Part shown: in pieces, positions 47,516 to 57,430 of the stretch | Layout: the number at the start of each line of letters is the position of its first letter | Numbering within the stretch: position 1 is the stretch's first letter | Source: Tardiphaga sp. vice304 | Lineage (GTDB): Bacteria; Pseudomonadota; Alphaproteobacteria; Rhizobiales; Xanthobacteraceae | Assembly: GCF_007018905.1 (NCBI RefSeq) | Contig: NZ_CP041402.1 | Coordinates: forward strand, 1,724,001-1,788,000 | DNA: 64,000 bases | Direction: 5' to 3' | Notes under the pieces: model-generated | Told to the model about the DNA's origin: nothing | What the model saw: only the letters and a program-made list of their open reading frames with translations | Databases searched by the model: none | Made by a program: the position numbers and the translations under genes

Positions 47516-47821
47516 TTATCCCGATCAGCAGCCGGAGAAACGATGCGGACGACCGGTCGAAGGTCGTGAGGTTGCGTCCGGTGAAAACTTGTCCTGGATC
47601 AAGTCGCGTGTTGCGCGAGGATTTATCCTCAATCACGGCGGTGGCTGTTGTGTGGTGTCCGCGTGGCAGGCACGCGTTCGCGCCGCCGGGGTGCGTCACT
47701 TCCGCGCCATTGTTGGGTGAGCCATTGTGTATAGAGTCGGGATGAAACTTGCGGTTCGCTCTCCGGACCGTGAGGGCGGGCGAGGCCGGAGCGGGCGCGC
47801 TGGCGCCGAAAGAGAAATGCA
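47516..47821. other. divergent spacer between methyltransferase and stress-protein genes
   Basis: No gene recognised. It must hold promoters for both flanking genes; an FNR/FixK-type box is at 47589-47602. Confidence 0.5.
47589..47602. promoter_or_regulatory. FNR/FixK-type box upstream of usp
   Basis: TTGTCCTGGATCAA fits the TTG-N8-CAA frame of FNR/FixK sites (consensus TTGAT-N4-ATCAA, 12 of 14 bases free or matched with one imperfect half). It is 220 bp before the stress-protein start, rather far, and 74 bp from the divergent methyltransferase. Confidence 0.4.
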
Positions 47822-48664
47822 ATGGCACTGAAGTCCCTGGTTGTCTTCGTCGATCCCACGCCCGAGGGCGAGGCGCGGGCGCGCTATGCGATCAAGCTTG
47901 CCGTGCAGCACGACGCGCATCTGATCGGCGTGTTCATTTCCGCCACCGCCTGGAGCCGCAATTCGGCCGATGGCTTCGTCAGGGGGCCGGCCGCGATTCG
48001 GGAAATGGTCGAGCGGCACAATGTCCAGGAGACGGACGCTGCGGCTGCCGCACTGAAGAGTTTCGAAACGCTGGCCGGGCGCGAGCAACTGAGCCACGAA
48101 TTCCGGCTGATCAAGGAAGCCGATGCCAAGGAAGTGGTGCAACTGCACTCGCTGCATACCGATCTGGTGGTCTCCGGCCATCCCTCGCCGGGCGACATGC
48201 CGGCGATGGATTCGGTCGATGCGATGCTGATGGCCACGGGGGTTCCGTTTCTGGTGGTTCCCGATGGCTGGCAGAGCAATGAGGTTGCCACTAACATCCT
48301 GTTCGCCTGGAACGCCAGCCGCGAGGCGAGGCGTGCGATCACCGATTCGCTGCCGCTGCTGAGCCATGCGAAGTCGGTCGCCGTCGTCGTGATCGATCCT
48401 CAAAAGAACGCCGCGCACGGCGAACAGCCTGGCGCCGATGTGGCGCATTACCTGAGCCGGCACGGGGTCAACGTTCGCGTCGAACAGCGGCAGTCCAACG
48501 GCGCACCGGTGGCCGAGGTGTTGCGCACGTTCGCTGTGGAGGATGGGTCGGACCTGATCGTGCTCGGTGCCTACAGCCATGCCCGGACCCGGGAATTCAT
48601 TTTCGGCGGCGTCACCCGCTCGCTGCTGAAGAAGGTGACCATTCCGATGCTGCTGGCGCATTAG
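47822..48664 (+). CDS. tandem universal stress protein
   Basis: 280 residues with two Usp domains: the first degenerate (LVVFVDPTPEGEARARYAIK), the second with an ATP-type motif GAYSHARTREFIFGGVTRSL near the C-terminus (G-x2-x-G spacing). Universal stress proteins respond to energy and oxygen limitation; in alphaproteobacteria several are under FixK/FNR-type control, and such a box lies upstream. Complete. Confidence 0.88.
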   Translation: MALKSLVVFVDPTPEGEARARYAIKLAVQHDAHLIGVFISATAWSRNSADGFVRGPAAIREMVERHNVQETDAAAAALKSFETLAGREQLSHEFRLIKEADAKEVVQLHSLHTDLVVSGHPSPGDMPAMDSVDAMLMATGVPFLVVPDGWQSNEVATNILFAWNASREARRAITDSLPLLSHAKSVAVVVIDPQKNAAHGEQPGADVAHYLSRHGVNVRVEQRQSNGAPVAEVLRTFAVEDGSDLIVLGAYSHARTREFIFGGVTRSLLKKVTIPMLLAH

Positions 48665-48700
48665 CCCAGGCTCTGGCGCCCGCCCTTGAAGCTGAAACTG

Positions 48701-48831
48701 GACCACCTCTCCCCGCTGGGAGAGGTCGACCGGCGAAGCCGGGCGGGTGAGGGGGGCTCGGACCTGTCGATGGCGCCGCGGCCCCTCACCCGGCGCTGCG
48801 CGCCGACCTCTCCCCGCTGGGGAGAGGTGAA
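48701..48831. repeat. palindromic intergenic repeat (CCTCTCC type)
   Basis: Two inverted units bounded by CCTCTCCCCGCTGGGAGAGG and CCTCTCCCCGCTGGGGAGAG, with internal GGCGGGTGAGGGG pairing against CCCCTCACCCGGC. It lies between convergent genes and may end transcription of both. Confidence 0.7.
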
Positions 48832-48837
48832 GAAATA

Positions 48838-50286
48838 TCAGCAGCAGGGCGGATCGGCGAGGTGGTGCTGCGCGATGGCGCGGTTCAGCGCGTCGAGCGC
48901 CGGCGCCAGCTGCCTGTTGGCGGAGAGGCCGGCGCGCATCTGCCCCAGCACTTCGCGGCGTGCCGCGGGAAGGTCGATGCCGGTGACGCAATGGTTTTTG
49001 ACCACGTTGCGGCCGCCGACAATCAGTTCCGCGATGTGGCGTGCCGTGCCGCGCGAGAACAAGAGATCGACTGGATCGGGCTCGGTCAGCAGCGCGTCAT
49101 CGTCGAGCGCAGCCCAGTCGAGCAGCAGCATGTCGGCCGCAGCACCGGCGGTGAGGGCGCCGCTGTCGCGGATATTGGTCACCGCAAAGCGGCCATTGGC
49201 GACGGCGCCGTCCAGCGCCCGGTGCCGGCTGGCATGTTCGAAGCCGGTGCCGGCATACATCAGGTAAGACAGCCGCAATTCACGCAAGGCATCGTCATCA
49301 TCATCCAGCGCCTTGCTGTCGATCCCCAGCGCCACGTTGCAGCCGGCCGCCCGCATCTTTTGCGCCGGCGCGATGCCGGAATGCAGATGCAGGTTCGAGC
49401 TGGTGTTGACCGAAATGGTGACGCCGCGCTCCGCCAGCAGTTCGAGTTCGTCGGGCCTTGCCCAGACACAATGCGCCAGCGTCAGCCGCGGTGACAGCAG
49501 GCCGATCTCGTCGAGCATGGTGACGACCCCGCCGGGATAGTTGGCGTCGGCCCATTGCCGCTGGTACTTGGTTTCCAGGAGATGCATGTGGATGCGCCGC
49601 CCGTTGCGCCCGGAGGCTTCCGCGACCGCGCGCAACAGCGCGTCGCTGCACCACTGCACGCCGTTCGGACCATATTGCACGTCGAAGCCGGGACCGGCGG
49701 ACGCCGCGGCGACGTCATCGACCAGTCTGATATAGTCCTGCGGCGCCAGCGGCGGGCGGATGAAGCGCGCCTCGATCTCTGCTCGCATGGCTGCGGGCAG
49801 GGCGGCAAGGATCGGCTCCGACGGGCCGTAGACCAGCGGGTTGCGGTCCTTCATCGACACCGCAAAGCCGGCGCGAATGCCGACATCGCGCGCGGCGCGC
49901 GCCACTCCCGCGGCCTCGGTCGGCAGGTCGGTGAAGCCCTGCGCCCGCGTGTAATGGTTCATGATGGTGCCGGCGCCGCCCAGCGCGCCATTGGCGAAAC
50001 TCATGCAGGCCGCAAGATAGGGATCGACAGCCGGGAACAGCGCCAGATAGTGGATCCAGGATTCCAGCGGCTTGGCATCGGCCCCGATCGAAGAGGTGCG
50101 GATGGCGCGGCCGTGGTCATGTGCATTGACCAGCGCCGGCATCGCCAGCAGCTTCTCGACCGTTGCCTGAGCCGAGGGATCGATCGACGCGATCTTGCCC
50201 GCCGCGATATGGATCGTCTGCGCGCCGGCCAGCGGCCCGTGGGGGCCGATGACATGCGCGCAGTGGATGGTGCGGGTCGCGTCCAT
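48838..50286 (-). CDS. amidohydrolase (cytosine/nucleobase-deaminase-like)
   Basis: 482 residues. Metal-dependent TIM-barrel hydrolase: first HxH in VNAHDHGRA, further metal His in HMHLLETKYQ and TLAHCVWARP, final Asp in LGIDSKALDDD. The SAH/guanine/cytosine deaminase subgroup shows the same order; substrate unproven. The ATG overlaps the stop of the binding-protein gene before it (TAATG), so uptake and hydrolysis are probably coupled for one nitrogenous compound. Confidence 0.85.
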   Translation of the reverse strand: MDATRTIHCAHVIGPHGPLAGAQTIHIAAGKIASIDPSAQATVEKLLAMPALVNAHDHGRAIRTSSIGADAKPLESWIHYLALFPAVDPYLAACMSFANGALGGAGTIMNHYTRAQGFTDLPTEAAGVARAARDVGIRAGFAVSMKDRNPLVYGPSEPILAALPAAMRAEIEARFIRPPLAPQDYIRLVDDVAAASAGPGFDVQYGPNGVQWCSDALLRAVAEASGRNGRRIHMHLLETKYQRQWADANYPGGVVTMLDEIGLLSPRLTLAHCVWARPDELELLAERGVTISVNTSSNLHLHSGIAPAQKMRAAGCNVALGIDSKALDDDDDALRELRLSYLMYAGTGFEHASRHRALDGAVANGRFAVTNIRDSGALTAGAAADMLLLDWAALDDDALLTEPDPVDLLFSRGTARHIAELIVGGRNVVKNHCVTGIDLPAARREVLGQMRAGLSANRQLAPALDALNRAIAQHHLADPPCC

Positions 50287-51323
50287 TACGGCGCGATGGT
50301 CGGAGGCACGCGGTCGGCCCTGGCCGGCAGGAACGAGCGGTCGAATATCTTGCCGACGTCGGGCTTGTTCGGCAGTTCGAACGAGGTCGCGATGGTTGAG
50401 ATCGACGAGGTCAGCTTCTTGTCGCTGAGATCGCCGAGGCCGAGCTCACGCACCTCCGGCGTGTCGATCAGGTTCTTGTAGACATAGAGCAGGCGGCGCT
50501 TCTCGAGGTCCTTCTTGATCAGCGGCTCGACCTCGGCCAGCACGTCGGTCGCGGCGTCGGGGTTCTGCACGGTCTTCTTCAGCGCGCGGTTGATCGCGCG
50601 CAACAGGCCGTTCACCGCCTCGGGATGTTCCTTCGCCAGCTTCTGCGACACCATCACGCCGTTGGAATAGAGATCGAGGCCGAGGTCCGAATAATACAGC
50701 CAGCGGAAATCCTTGTCCGGGTCGAGCTTCATCGCCACGAAATTGAGATAGCTGGTCGTCGAGAAAACCGCGGAGGCATCGACCTGGCCCTGTAGCAGGA
50801 TCTGCTCCTGCAGCGCCGGCGTCACCTGGGTGATGTTGATCTTGCTGTAATCGACGCTGTTGGTCTTGGCGAGCAGCGGCAGCAGCTTGACCGCCGCACC
50901 TCCGGCCGGGGTACCAAGCCTGGCGCCTTCGAGGTCCTTCAGCGTCTTGATCGGGCCATCGGCCTTCACCACCAGCGCGAACGGCGCCTTGTTGTTGATC
51001 ATGTAGACCATCACCGGCGCGTCGGCGGGCTTGGTCGCGGCGTTCTGGATGATGGCGTTGATGTCGCCGAAGCCGTCGTCATAGGCGCCGGACATGATGC
51101 GCGTCACGGTGACCGCCGAGCCTTCGCCCTGGTCGATGGTGACGTCGAGGTTCTCCGCGGCGAAATAGCCCTTGGCCTTGGCCCAGTAGTACCAGTCGTG
51201 CAGGCCCTGCAGTTTCCAGTCCAGGGTAAATCTGATCGTCACCGGCTCGGCGGCCGAAGCAGCCGCGGCCAGCGGAAGGATCAGACAACTCGCCAGGGCG
51301 AAGGACTTCAGAAGTCGGCGCAT
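50286..51323 (-). CDS. NMT1/THI5-like periplasmic binding protein
   Basis: 345 residues with a signal peptide (LKSFALASCLILPLAAAASA). The mature start ITRFTLDWKLQGLHDW-type strand (VTIRFTLDWKLQGLHDWYYW) and KGYFAAENLDVTIDQGEGSA are typical of NMT1/THI5-like receptors that bind pyrimidine or related precursors, sulfonates or nitriles. No permease or ATPase gene is adjacent. Translation is coupled to the amidohydrolase. Confidence 0.88.
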   Translation of the reverse strand: MRRLLKSFALASCLILPLAAAASAAEPVTIRFTLDWKLQGLHDWYYWAKAKGYFAAENLDVTIDQGEGSAVTVTRIMSGAYDDGFGDINAIIQNAATKPADAPVMVYMINNKAPFALVVKADGPIKTLKDLEGARLGTPAGGAAVKLLPLLAKTNSVDYSKINITQVTPALQEQILLQGQVDASAVFSTTSYLNFVAMKLDPDKDFRWLYYSDLGLDLYSNGVMVSQKLAKEHPEAVNGLLRAINRALKKTVQNPDAATDVLAEVEPLIKKDLEKRRLLYVYKNLIDTPEVRELGLGDLSDKKLTSSISTIATSFELPNKPDVGKIFDRSFLPARADRVPPTIAP

Positions 51324-51433
51324 GCTCGCAGGTCTGCATATGCACGGGCTTGTCGGTCGCCAGCTTGGGTCTTCGCAGTGCGGCGTTCAACCGCCAAGAA
51401 GTGCATGCAGCGGTGCCGAAACGGCCTCACCGG

Positions 51434-52015
51434 TCAGAGCCATTTCGGCACCTCGGTGCGCTCGAAGGACCGCAGTCTGTCGAGCAGGGGCGCAGCGTTC
51501 GGATCCACGCAGATCGAATGGCGGTGCGCCGGCGGCAGGAATCTGGTTTCGACCATATGGTCGATGAATGTCAGGAACGGCGCGAAGAAGCCGTCGATAT
51601 CGAGCAGGCCGACCGGCTTGTCGATCTCGGAGAGCTGGTTCATCGTCCAGACCTCCATCATCTCCTCCATCGTGCCGATGCCGCCCGGCATCGCGATGAA
51701 GGCGTCGGCCAGCTCGGTCATCCGCTCCTTGCGGTTGCGTAAGGATACGACCCTCTCGCTGCGCGTCAGGCCGGCGTGGGAATGACCGCGCGCATGCAGC
51801 CGCTCGGTGATCACGCCATGCACGCTGCCGCCATGGCTCAGCACGGTATCCGCGACAATGCCCATCAGCCCCTTGGTGGTGCCGCCATAGACCAGCGTGA
51901 TGTTTTCCCGCGCCAGCGCGGTGCCGAGCTGCCGCGCGCCCTCGGCGTAAGCCTCGGAGCCGCCGAAGTTGGAGCCGCAGAACACGGCGATGGAATTGAT
52001 CTGGCGGAGGGGCAT
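51434..52015 (-). CDS. LOG-family nucleoside-monophosphate phosphoribohydrolase
   Basis: 193 residues from ATG 52015. Family motif MPGGIGTMEEMMEVWTMNQ (PGGxGTxxE) at about 110-128 with the preceding SLRNRKERM, and the nucleotide fold start IAVFCGSNFGGSEAY. LOG proteins cleave (cytokinin) nucleoside 5'-monophosphates to free base and ribose phosphate; many were misnamed lysine decarboxylases. Its place beside nucleobase-type hydrolase genes fits base salvage, which is inference. Confidence 0.9.
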   Translation of the reverse strand: MPLRQINSIAVFCGSNFGGSEAYAEGARQLGTALARENITLVYGGTTKGLMGIVADTVLSHGGSVHGVITERLHARGHSHAGLTRSERVVSLRNRKERMTELADAFIAMPGGIGTMEEMMEVWTMNQLSEIDKPVGLLDIDGFFAPFLTFIDHMVETRFLPPAHRHSICVDPNAAPLLDRLRSFERTEVPKWL

Positions 52016-52052
52016 GGGATTAGTCCTTCGTGATCTGGCGCTGCTGCCAGTG

Positions 52053-52154
52053 CTCCCCTCCCCCTTGCAGGGAGGGGTCGGGGGTGGGGGTGCCACAAGC
52101 AACGCGGCCCGCGGCTACCCCCCTCCCCGACCCTCCCCCGCAAGGGGGAGGGAG
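52053..52154. repeat. palindromic intergenic repeat (CTCCCCC type)
   Basis: Arms CTCCCCTCCCCCTTGCAGGG with AGGGGTCGGGGGTGGGGGT are answered by ACCCCCCTCCCCGACCCTCC with CCCGCAAGGGGGAGGGAG. A second high-GC repeat class, different from that at 48701. Confidence 0.7.
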
Positions 52155-52203
52155 CTGATAGCACATGCCCTGATTGCTTAATTCGACAGTGACCGTCCAA
52201 AGC

Positions 52204-53148
52204 TCAGCCAACCCGATCGAGCAATTCCCGCGAAATCATCGCATGGATGCCCTTGCTGCGGTTGACGACCTGCGTCACGCGCAAATCGACAGCAAGGCTG
52301 CAAAGTCGGTAGGCGTCGTCCGCGGTAATGCCGGTGCGCGCAACAATCAGCCGGATCATCCGCTGCAAGGCGACCTGCATCGCGATGTCCAGATCCTCGT
52401 CGAACGCCATGGTGATCGCATGCGTCGGCGTTTCCGCCCATGGCGCGTCGAGATTGGCATTCTTGACCAGGTCGATCTTGAAGGTGCCGGTCAGCCCGGT
52501 CTCGACGGCAGTCAGGCAGACCTCGCCGTCGCCCTGCGCGCCGTGGCCGTCGCCGGCCGAGAACAGTCCGCCTTCGACGGCGACCGGCAGATACAGCACC
52601 GCGCCGGCGCCGAGTTCCTTGTTGTCGAGATTGCCGCCGAACGAACTCGGCATCACCGAGCTGACGCGGCCGACCTCTGGCGCGGGCGCCACGCCCATCA
52701 CGCCGAAGAACGGGGTAGCCTTCAGCACCATGCCCCACGGCGTGGCGATCGTGCCGGCCGCGCGGTCGATGCCGAGATGAATCAGCCGCTCGTAGGGGAA
52801 GTCCTCAGGCAGCGCGCCCATGCCGGGCTTGATGATGTTGAAGCCCCAGTCGTCGGCCAGTTGCACATCGACGATCTCGACGCGCAGCGCGTCGCCGGGC
52901 ATTGCGCCACGGATGGCGACGGGGCCGGTCAGGATATGCGGTCCCAGCTCCGGCTTCACGGCCGCCTGGATGGCGCGCAGTTCGGGGCGCACGTGATACG
53001 GGCTGCCGTCGCGTGGCGCTTCGGCGACGCCGCCGCTGACGCTGTTAAGCGTGAAGGTTTCGCCGGGCTCGACGGTGGCGAGGGGCTTCAGGGCTGCGTC
53101 GAAGTAGCCCCAGTGGATCGTGTCGGGTGAAGGCTGAATCTGTTTCAT
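52204..53148 (-). CDS. acetamidase/formamidase-family protein
   Basis: 314 residues of the FmdA/AmdA family: opening HWGYFDAALKPLATVEPGET, central GPVAIRGAMPGDALRVEIVD, PFFGVMGVAP, SSFGGNLDNKELGAGAVLYL, and GDGHGAQGDGEVCLTAVET. Family members hydrolyse formamide or acetamide to ammonia and the acid. The neighbourhood of an amidohydrolase and binding protein suggests a scattered nitrogen-scavenging set. Confidence 0.88.
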   Translation of the reverse strand: MKQIQPSPDTIHWGYFDAALKPLATVEPGETFTLNSVSGGVAEAPRDGSPYHVRPELRAIQAAVKPELGPHILTGPVAIRGAMPGDALRVEIVDVQLADDWGFNIIKPGMGALPEDFPYERLIHLGIDRAAGTIATPWGMVLKATPFFGVMGVAPAPEVGRVSSVMPSSFGGNLDNKELGAGAVLYLPVAVEGGLFSAGDGHGAQGDGEVCLTAVETGLTGTFKIDLVKNANLDAPWAETPTHAITMAFDEDLDIAMQVALQRMIRLIVARTGITADDAYRLCSLAVDLRVTQVVNRSKGIHAMISRELLDRVG

Positions 53149-53213
53149 GGGATCAGGCTAGCCGCCGGCCGCGAAATTGTCACTGCGCACCGCCCAGCCG
53201 GTGACGCGAGATG

Positions 53214-53564
53214 TTCGTACGCTATCCGCAGCCAGATTGCCGACGCCGAGCGGATGAAATCGCAGGTCGGGGATCTGCGCGGGCTGCGGCGCGGGCCGAT
53301 CCAGATTGCCTGCAGCCAGGCGCTGGCGTTCGACCTTCTGGCCTCGCAGGTCGCAGCGTTTCAAAGGCAGCATCCGAAGGTGGTGTTCGATTGCAAGGTG
53401 GCGATCTCGGCCTTGGCCTGGTCGGCCGCCCGGTCGATAGCCGCGACGTGCCCGCCGCCGATCTCGTGCTGTGCCAGTTGCGCGGCCGTGGCCTGTCGGT
53501 GGCGGCGGCGATGTTTGCGGAAACGCTGGGCAAAAGCATGCAGGCGATGAGACCGGCGGGGTAA
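53214..53564 (+). pseudogene. LysR-family regulator remnant
   Basis: One frame reads AIRSQIADAERMKSQVGDLR then GLRRGPIQIACSQALAFDLL and VAAFQRQHPKVVFDCKV, the start of a LysR ligand-binding domain. About residue 65 the sense shifts to another frame ending LSVAAAMFAETLGKSMQAM. The helix-turn-helix and most of the effector domain are missing, and the two frames show an internal deletion with a frameshift. Confidence 0.65.
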
Positions 53565-53579
53565 GGGTTGTGGCTCCTA

Positions 53580-54770
53580 TCAGACGGCCTGCTGCTGGCT
53601 CGCCAACAGCGCCACGCAGTCGCGCGCGATCGTCGTCTCTTCGCTGGTCGGGATGATGCGCACCTCGATCTTGCTATTCGAAACGGAAATGACGTCAGCA
53701 CCGGCATCATTGGCTGCACGATCCATTTCGATCCCGAACCAGCCAAGCCTTGCGCAGATGCGTTCGCGGATTTCCCGGCTGTGCTCGCCGATGCCGCCGG
53801 TGAATACCAGACACTCTAGCCCGCCGAGGCTGACGGCCATCGCCGCGATTTCCTTGGCGGCGCGCTCGACGAACAGATCGACCGCCTCGATCGCATGCGG
53901 CTCGGGGCTCGCGACCAGCACGCGCATGTCGGCGGACAGGCCGGACACGCCGAGCAGGCCGGACTCGTTGTACAGCATCCGCTCCAATTCGGCCGCCGAC
54001 ATGCCCTGCTGGCGTTGCAGATACAAAAGCACGCCGGGATCGATCGCGCCGCCGCGCGTGCCCATCACCAGCCCGTCGAGTGCGGTGAGGCCCATCGTGG
54101 TATCGATACTGCGGCCATCCCGCATCGCGCACAGGCTGGAGCCACTGCCGAGATGCGCGACCACGGTGCGCTTGGCCGCTAGCTTCGGCGAAATCTCGGC
54201 GAGGCGATGGGCGATGAACTGATAGGACAGGCCGTGGAAGCCGTAGCGGCGGATTCCCATCGCGTCGTATTTGCGGGGAATTGCGAAGCGGCGCACCAGC
54301 GGGCCGAGGTCGTGGTGAAACGCGGTGTCGAAACAGGCGATCTGCGGCAGCTCCGGTCGCAGCGCCAGCAGCGGCTTGATCGGTTGCAAGCTGCGCGGCT
54401 GGTGCAGCGGCGCCAGCGGGGTCAGGGCATGTAGCGCCGACAGCACATCTTCATCGATCAGCACCGGCGCAACGAAGTGCGGCCCGCCATGCACGACGCG
54501 ATGGCCGATCGCGATCAACTCGTCGCAAGCCAGATAGCCGTCGACCCAGCGCAAGATGTCGTCGAGCAGCCCGGTCTCGTCTCCGCGGTCGGGCTGTTGC
54601 TTGTCGAACAGCACCTCGCCGTCGCTGGCCTTGATGGTCAGTTGCGGCGTGGCGTCGTGTTCGTCGAGCAGGCCTTTGCACAATAGTCGCGGACCGTCCG
54701 GTGCGATCTCGAACAGCCCGAACTTGATGGTGCTCGAACCGGCGTTCAGGACCAGGATGGCATCGGACAT
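53580..54770 (-). CDS. ackA: acetate kinase
   Basis: 396 residues. ASKHA fold with the acetate-kinase signatures LVLNAGSSTIKFGLFE at the start, YGFHGLSYQFIAHRL in the centre, and FTGGIGEHSREIRERI near the end. Catalytic Arg (GHRVVHGGPHF) and His (HLGSGSSLCAM) regions are intact. It interconverts acetyl phosphate plus ADP with acetate plus ATP. The phosphoketolase gene lies 6 bp upstream on the same strand, so the two form a pathway. Confidence 0.95.
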   Translation of the reverse strand: MSDAILVLNAGSSTIKFGLFEIAPDGPRLLCKGLLDEHDATPQLTIKASDGEVLFDKQQPDRGDETGLLDDILRWVDGYLACDELIAIGHRVVHGGPHFVAPVLIDEDVLSALHALTPLAPLHQPRSLQPIKPLLALRPELPQIACFDTAFHHDLGPLVRRFAIPRKYDAMGIRRYGFHGLSYQFIAHRLAEISPKLAAKRTVVAHLGSGSSLCAMRDGRSIDTTMGLTALDGLVMGTRGGAIDPGVLLYLQRQQGMSAAELERMLYNESGLLGVSGLSADMRVLVASPEPHAIEAVDLFVERAAKEIAAMAVSLGGLECLVFTGGIGEHSREIRERICARLGWFGIEMDRAANDAGADVISVSNSKIEVRIIPTSEETTIARDCVALLASQQQAV

Positions 54771-54776
54771 GCCGCG

Positions 54777-57182
54777 TCAGTCTCCGGCTTCGGCGGCCGT
54801 GCCGTAGGGCCAGCCCCAGTCACGGATCTCCGGCATGTCCTCGCCGTGGGCGCGGACATAGCGGGTGTGCTGGATCAGCTTGTCGCGGAATTGCTGCTTG
54901 ACCGCGGCGGAAGTAACGCCGAGGCCGGGCACGCGTTCGAGGACGTCGATGGCGAGGTGATAGCGATCGAGCCGGTTCAGCACCACCATGTCGAACGGCG
55001 TCGTCGTGGTGCCCTCCTCCTCGAAGCCGTGCACATGCATGCACGCATGGTTGTTGCGGCTGTAGGTCAGCCGGTGGATCAGATGCGGGTAGCCGTGGAA
55101 CGCGAAGATCACAGGCTTGTCGCGGGTGAACATGTCGTCGAACTCGCGGTCGCCGAGGCCATGCGGATGTTCGGTGTCCGGCTGTAGCGTCATCAGGTCG
55201 ACGACGTTGATGACGCGGATGTTCAGGTCCGGGATCACCTGCCGCAGCAGGTCCACGGCGGCCAGCGTTTCCAGCGTCGGCACGTCGCCGCAGCACGCCA
55301 TCACCACGTCGGGCTCATTGGCGGCGCGTTCGGTGCCCGCCCACGGCCAGATGCCGATGCCGGCGTCGCAATGGATCGCGGCCTGGTCCATCGTCAGCCA
55401 TTGCGGGGAGGGCTGCTTGCCGGCGACGATGACGTTGATGCGGTCATAGGTGCGCAGCACGTGGTCGGTGATCCACAGCAGCGTGTTGGCGTCCGGCGGG
55501 AAATAGACGCGAACGATATCGGCTTTCTTGTTGGCGACCAGATCGACGAAGCCGGGGTCCTGATGGCTGAAGCCATTATGGTCCTGCCGCCAGACATGCG
55601 AGGTCAGGAGATAGTTGAACGAGGCGATCGGCCGCCGCCACGCCAGGCCGCGCGACACTTTCAGCCATTTGGCGTGCTGGTTGAACATCGAATCGACGAT
55701 GTGGACGAAGGCCTCATAGCACGAGAACAGGCCGTGGCGGCCGGTCAGCAGATAGCCCTCCAGCCAGCCCTGGCACAGATGCTCGCTGAGCACTTCCATC
55801 ACCCGGCCATCCTGCGCCAGATGCACGTCATAGGGCTCGATGCCCTCCATCCATTGTCGTTCGGTCGCCTCGAACACGGCGTCGAGCCGGTTCGATGCGG
55901 TCTCGTCGGGGCCCATGATGCGGAAGTTGCGCCGTTCGGCGTTCAGGACGATGACGTCGCGCAGGAACTTGCCCATCTCGCGGGTGGCTTCGCCGAGCAC
56001 GCCTCCGGGCGTCGGCACGTCGATGGCGTAGGTGCGATAATCCGGCAGGATCAGTTCACGCTTCAGCGCGCCGCCATTGGCATGCGGGTTGGCACCCATC
56101 CGGCGGACGCCCTCCGGCGCCAGCGCCTGCAGTTCCGGGACGAGCCGGCCGGCCTCGTCGAACAGGTCTTCGGGGTGGTAGCTGCGCATCCATTCTTCCA
56201 GCAGCCGAAGATGTTCGGGATTGCCGCGCGGATTGCCGATCGGCACCTGGTGGGCGCGCCAGAATCCTTCGACCTTGAGACCGTCGACTTCCTTCGGTCC
56301 GGTCCAGCCTTTCGGGCTGCGCAACACAATCATCGGCCACTTCGGCCGCGCGGTGTTGCCGCCGTCGCGGGCGGCCTTGTGGATGTCGCGGATGAGCGCG
56401 AAGGCGATGTCCAGCGTCGCGGCCATCAATTGATGCATGATGGCCGGATCGCTGCCCTCGACGAACAGCGGCTCGTGACCGTAGCCCTCGAACAGTTTGC
56501 GCAATTCGTCGTCGGACATCCGCGCCAGCACGGTCGGATTGGCGATCTTGTAGCCGTTGAGATGCAGGATCGGCAGCACCGCGCCGTCGTGCACGGGATT
56601 GAGGAACTTGTTGGAATGCCACGACGCGGCCAGCGCGCCGGTCTCGGCCTCGCCGTCGCCGATCACGCAGGCGACGATCAGGTCGGGATTATCGAACGCC
56701 GCGCCATAGGCATGGACCAGCGCATAGCCGAGCTCGCCGCCCTCGCTGATCGAGCCCGGCGTCTCCGGCGCGGCGTGGCTGGGAATGCCACCGGGAAACG
56801 AGAACTGCCGGCACAGCTTCTGGATGCCCGCGGCGTCGCGGCTGATGTCGGGATAGATCTCGCTGTAGCTGCCCTCGAGATAGGTGTTCGCCACCATACC
56901 CGGCCCGCCATGCCCGGGTCCGCACACATAAAGGATGCTGAGATCGTCGGCCCGAATCGCGCGGTTCAGATGCGCGTAGATGAAATTAAGTCCGGGCGTG
57001 GTGCCCCAGTGGCCGAGCAGCCGCGGCTTGACATGGTCGCGTGTCAGCGGCTGGCGCAGCAAGGCGTTGTCGAGCAGATAGATTTGTCCGACCGACAGAT
57101 AATTGGCGGCGCGCCAGTAGCGATCGATCAGGTCGAGTTCCGGATTGCTCAGGGTGGCAAAAGGAGGAGAAGCATCGAGCAT
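54777..57182 (-). CDS. xylulose-5-phosphate/fructose-6-phosphate phosphoketolase
   Basis: 801 residues from ATG 57182 ([16 protein letters not shown]); a longer frame adds sequence unlike the family. Thiamine-diphosphate enzyme: [55 protein letters not shown], and [20 protein letters not shown] as the ThDP-binding motif; later [12 protein letters not shown] and [10 protein letters not shown]. It cleaves xylulose 5-phosphate (or fructose 6-phosphate) with phosphate to acetyl phosphate and glyceraldehyde 3-phosphate (or erythrose 4-phosphate). Acetate kinase follows for ATP. Confidence 0.95.
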   Translation of the reverse strand: MLDASPPFATLSNPELDLIDRYWRAANYLSVGQIYLLDNALLRQPLTRDHVKPRLLGHWGTTPGLNFIYAHLNRAIRADDLSILYVCGPGHGGPGMVANTYLEGSYSEIYPDISRDAAGIQKLCRQFSFPGGIPSHAAPETPGSISEGGELGYALVHAYGAAFDNPDLIVACVIGDGEAETGALAASWHSNKFLNPVHDGAVLPILHLNGYKIANPTVLARMSDDELRKLFEGYGHEPLFVEGSDPAIMHQLMAATLDIAFALIRDIHKAARDGGNTARPKWPMIVLRSPKGWTGPKEVDGLKVEGFWRAHQVPIGNPRGNPEHLRLLEEWMRSYHPEDLFDEAGRLVPELQALAPEGVRRMGANPHANGGALKRELILPDYRTYAIDVPTPGGVLGEATREMGKFLRDVIVLNAERRNFRIMGPDETASNRLDAVFEATERQWMEGIEPYDVHLAQDGRVMEVLSEHLCQGWLEGYLLTGRHGLFSCYEAFVHIVDSMFNQHAKWLKVSRGLAWRRPIASFNYLLTSHVWRQDHNGFSHQDPGFVDLVANKKADIVRVYFPPDANTLLWITDHVLRTYDRINVIVAGKQPSPQWLTMDQAAIHCDAGIGIWPWAGTERAANEPDVVMACCGDVPTLETLAAVDLLRQVIPDLNIRVINVVDLMTLQPDTEHPHGLGDREFDDMFTRDKPVIFAFHGYPHLIHRLTYSRNNHACMHVHGFEEEGTTTTPFDMVVLNRLDRYHLAIDVLERVPGLGVTSAAVKQQFRDKLIQHTRYVRAHGEDMPEIRDWGWPYGTAAEAGD

Positions 57183-57430
57183 GGGGGGCCTTTCACGTCG
57201 GACAAACACGCGCACCGTTGCTCTATGATACGCCATAGCGGCATACGTTCCGTGATGGCGGTGACGCTGATATGACGGTGCCCGACGCCTCAGCGTTGCA
57301 TGCCACTGAGTCGCGCAATTGAGGCAGATCAATAGACGCCGCCGGGTCATATTGCGCATGGAGCAGCACTGTGCGCGAATGCCGCGCGCAGTGCTTCGAG
57401 GCCAAACTTCGCATGATTGAGGCTTGAAGG

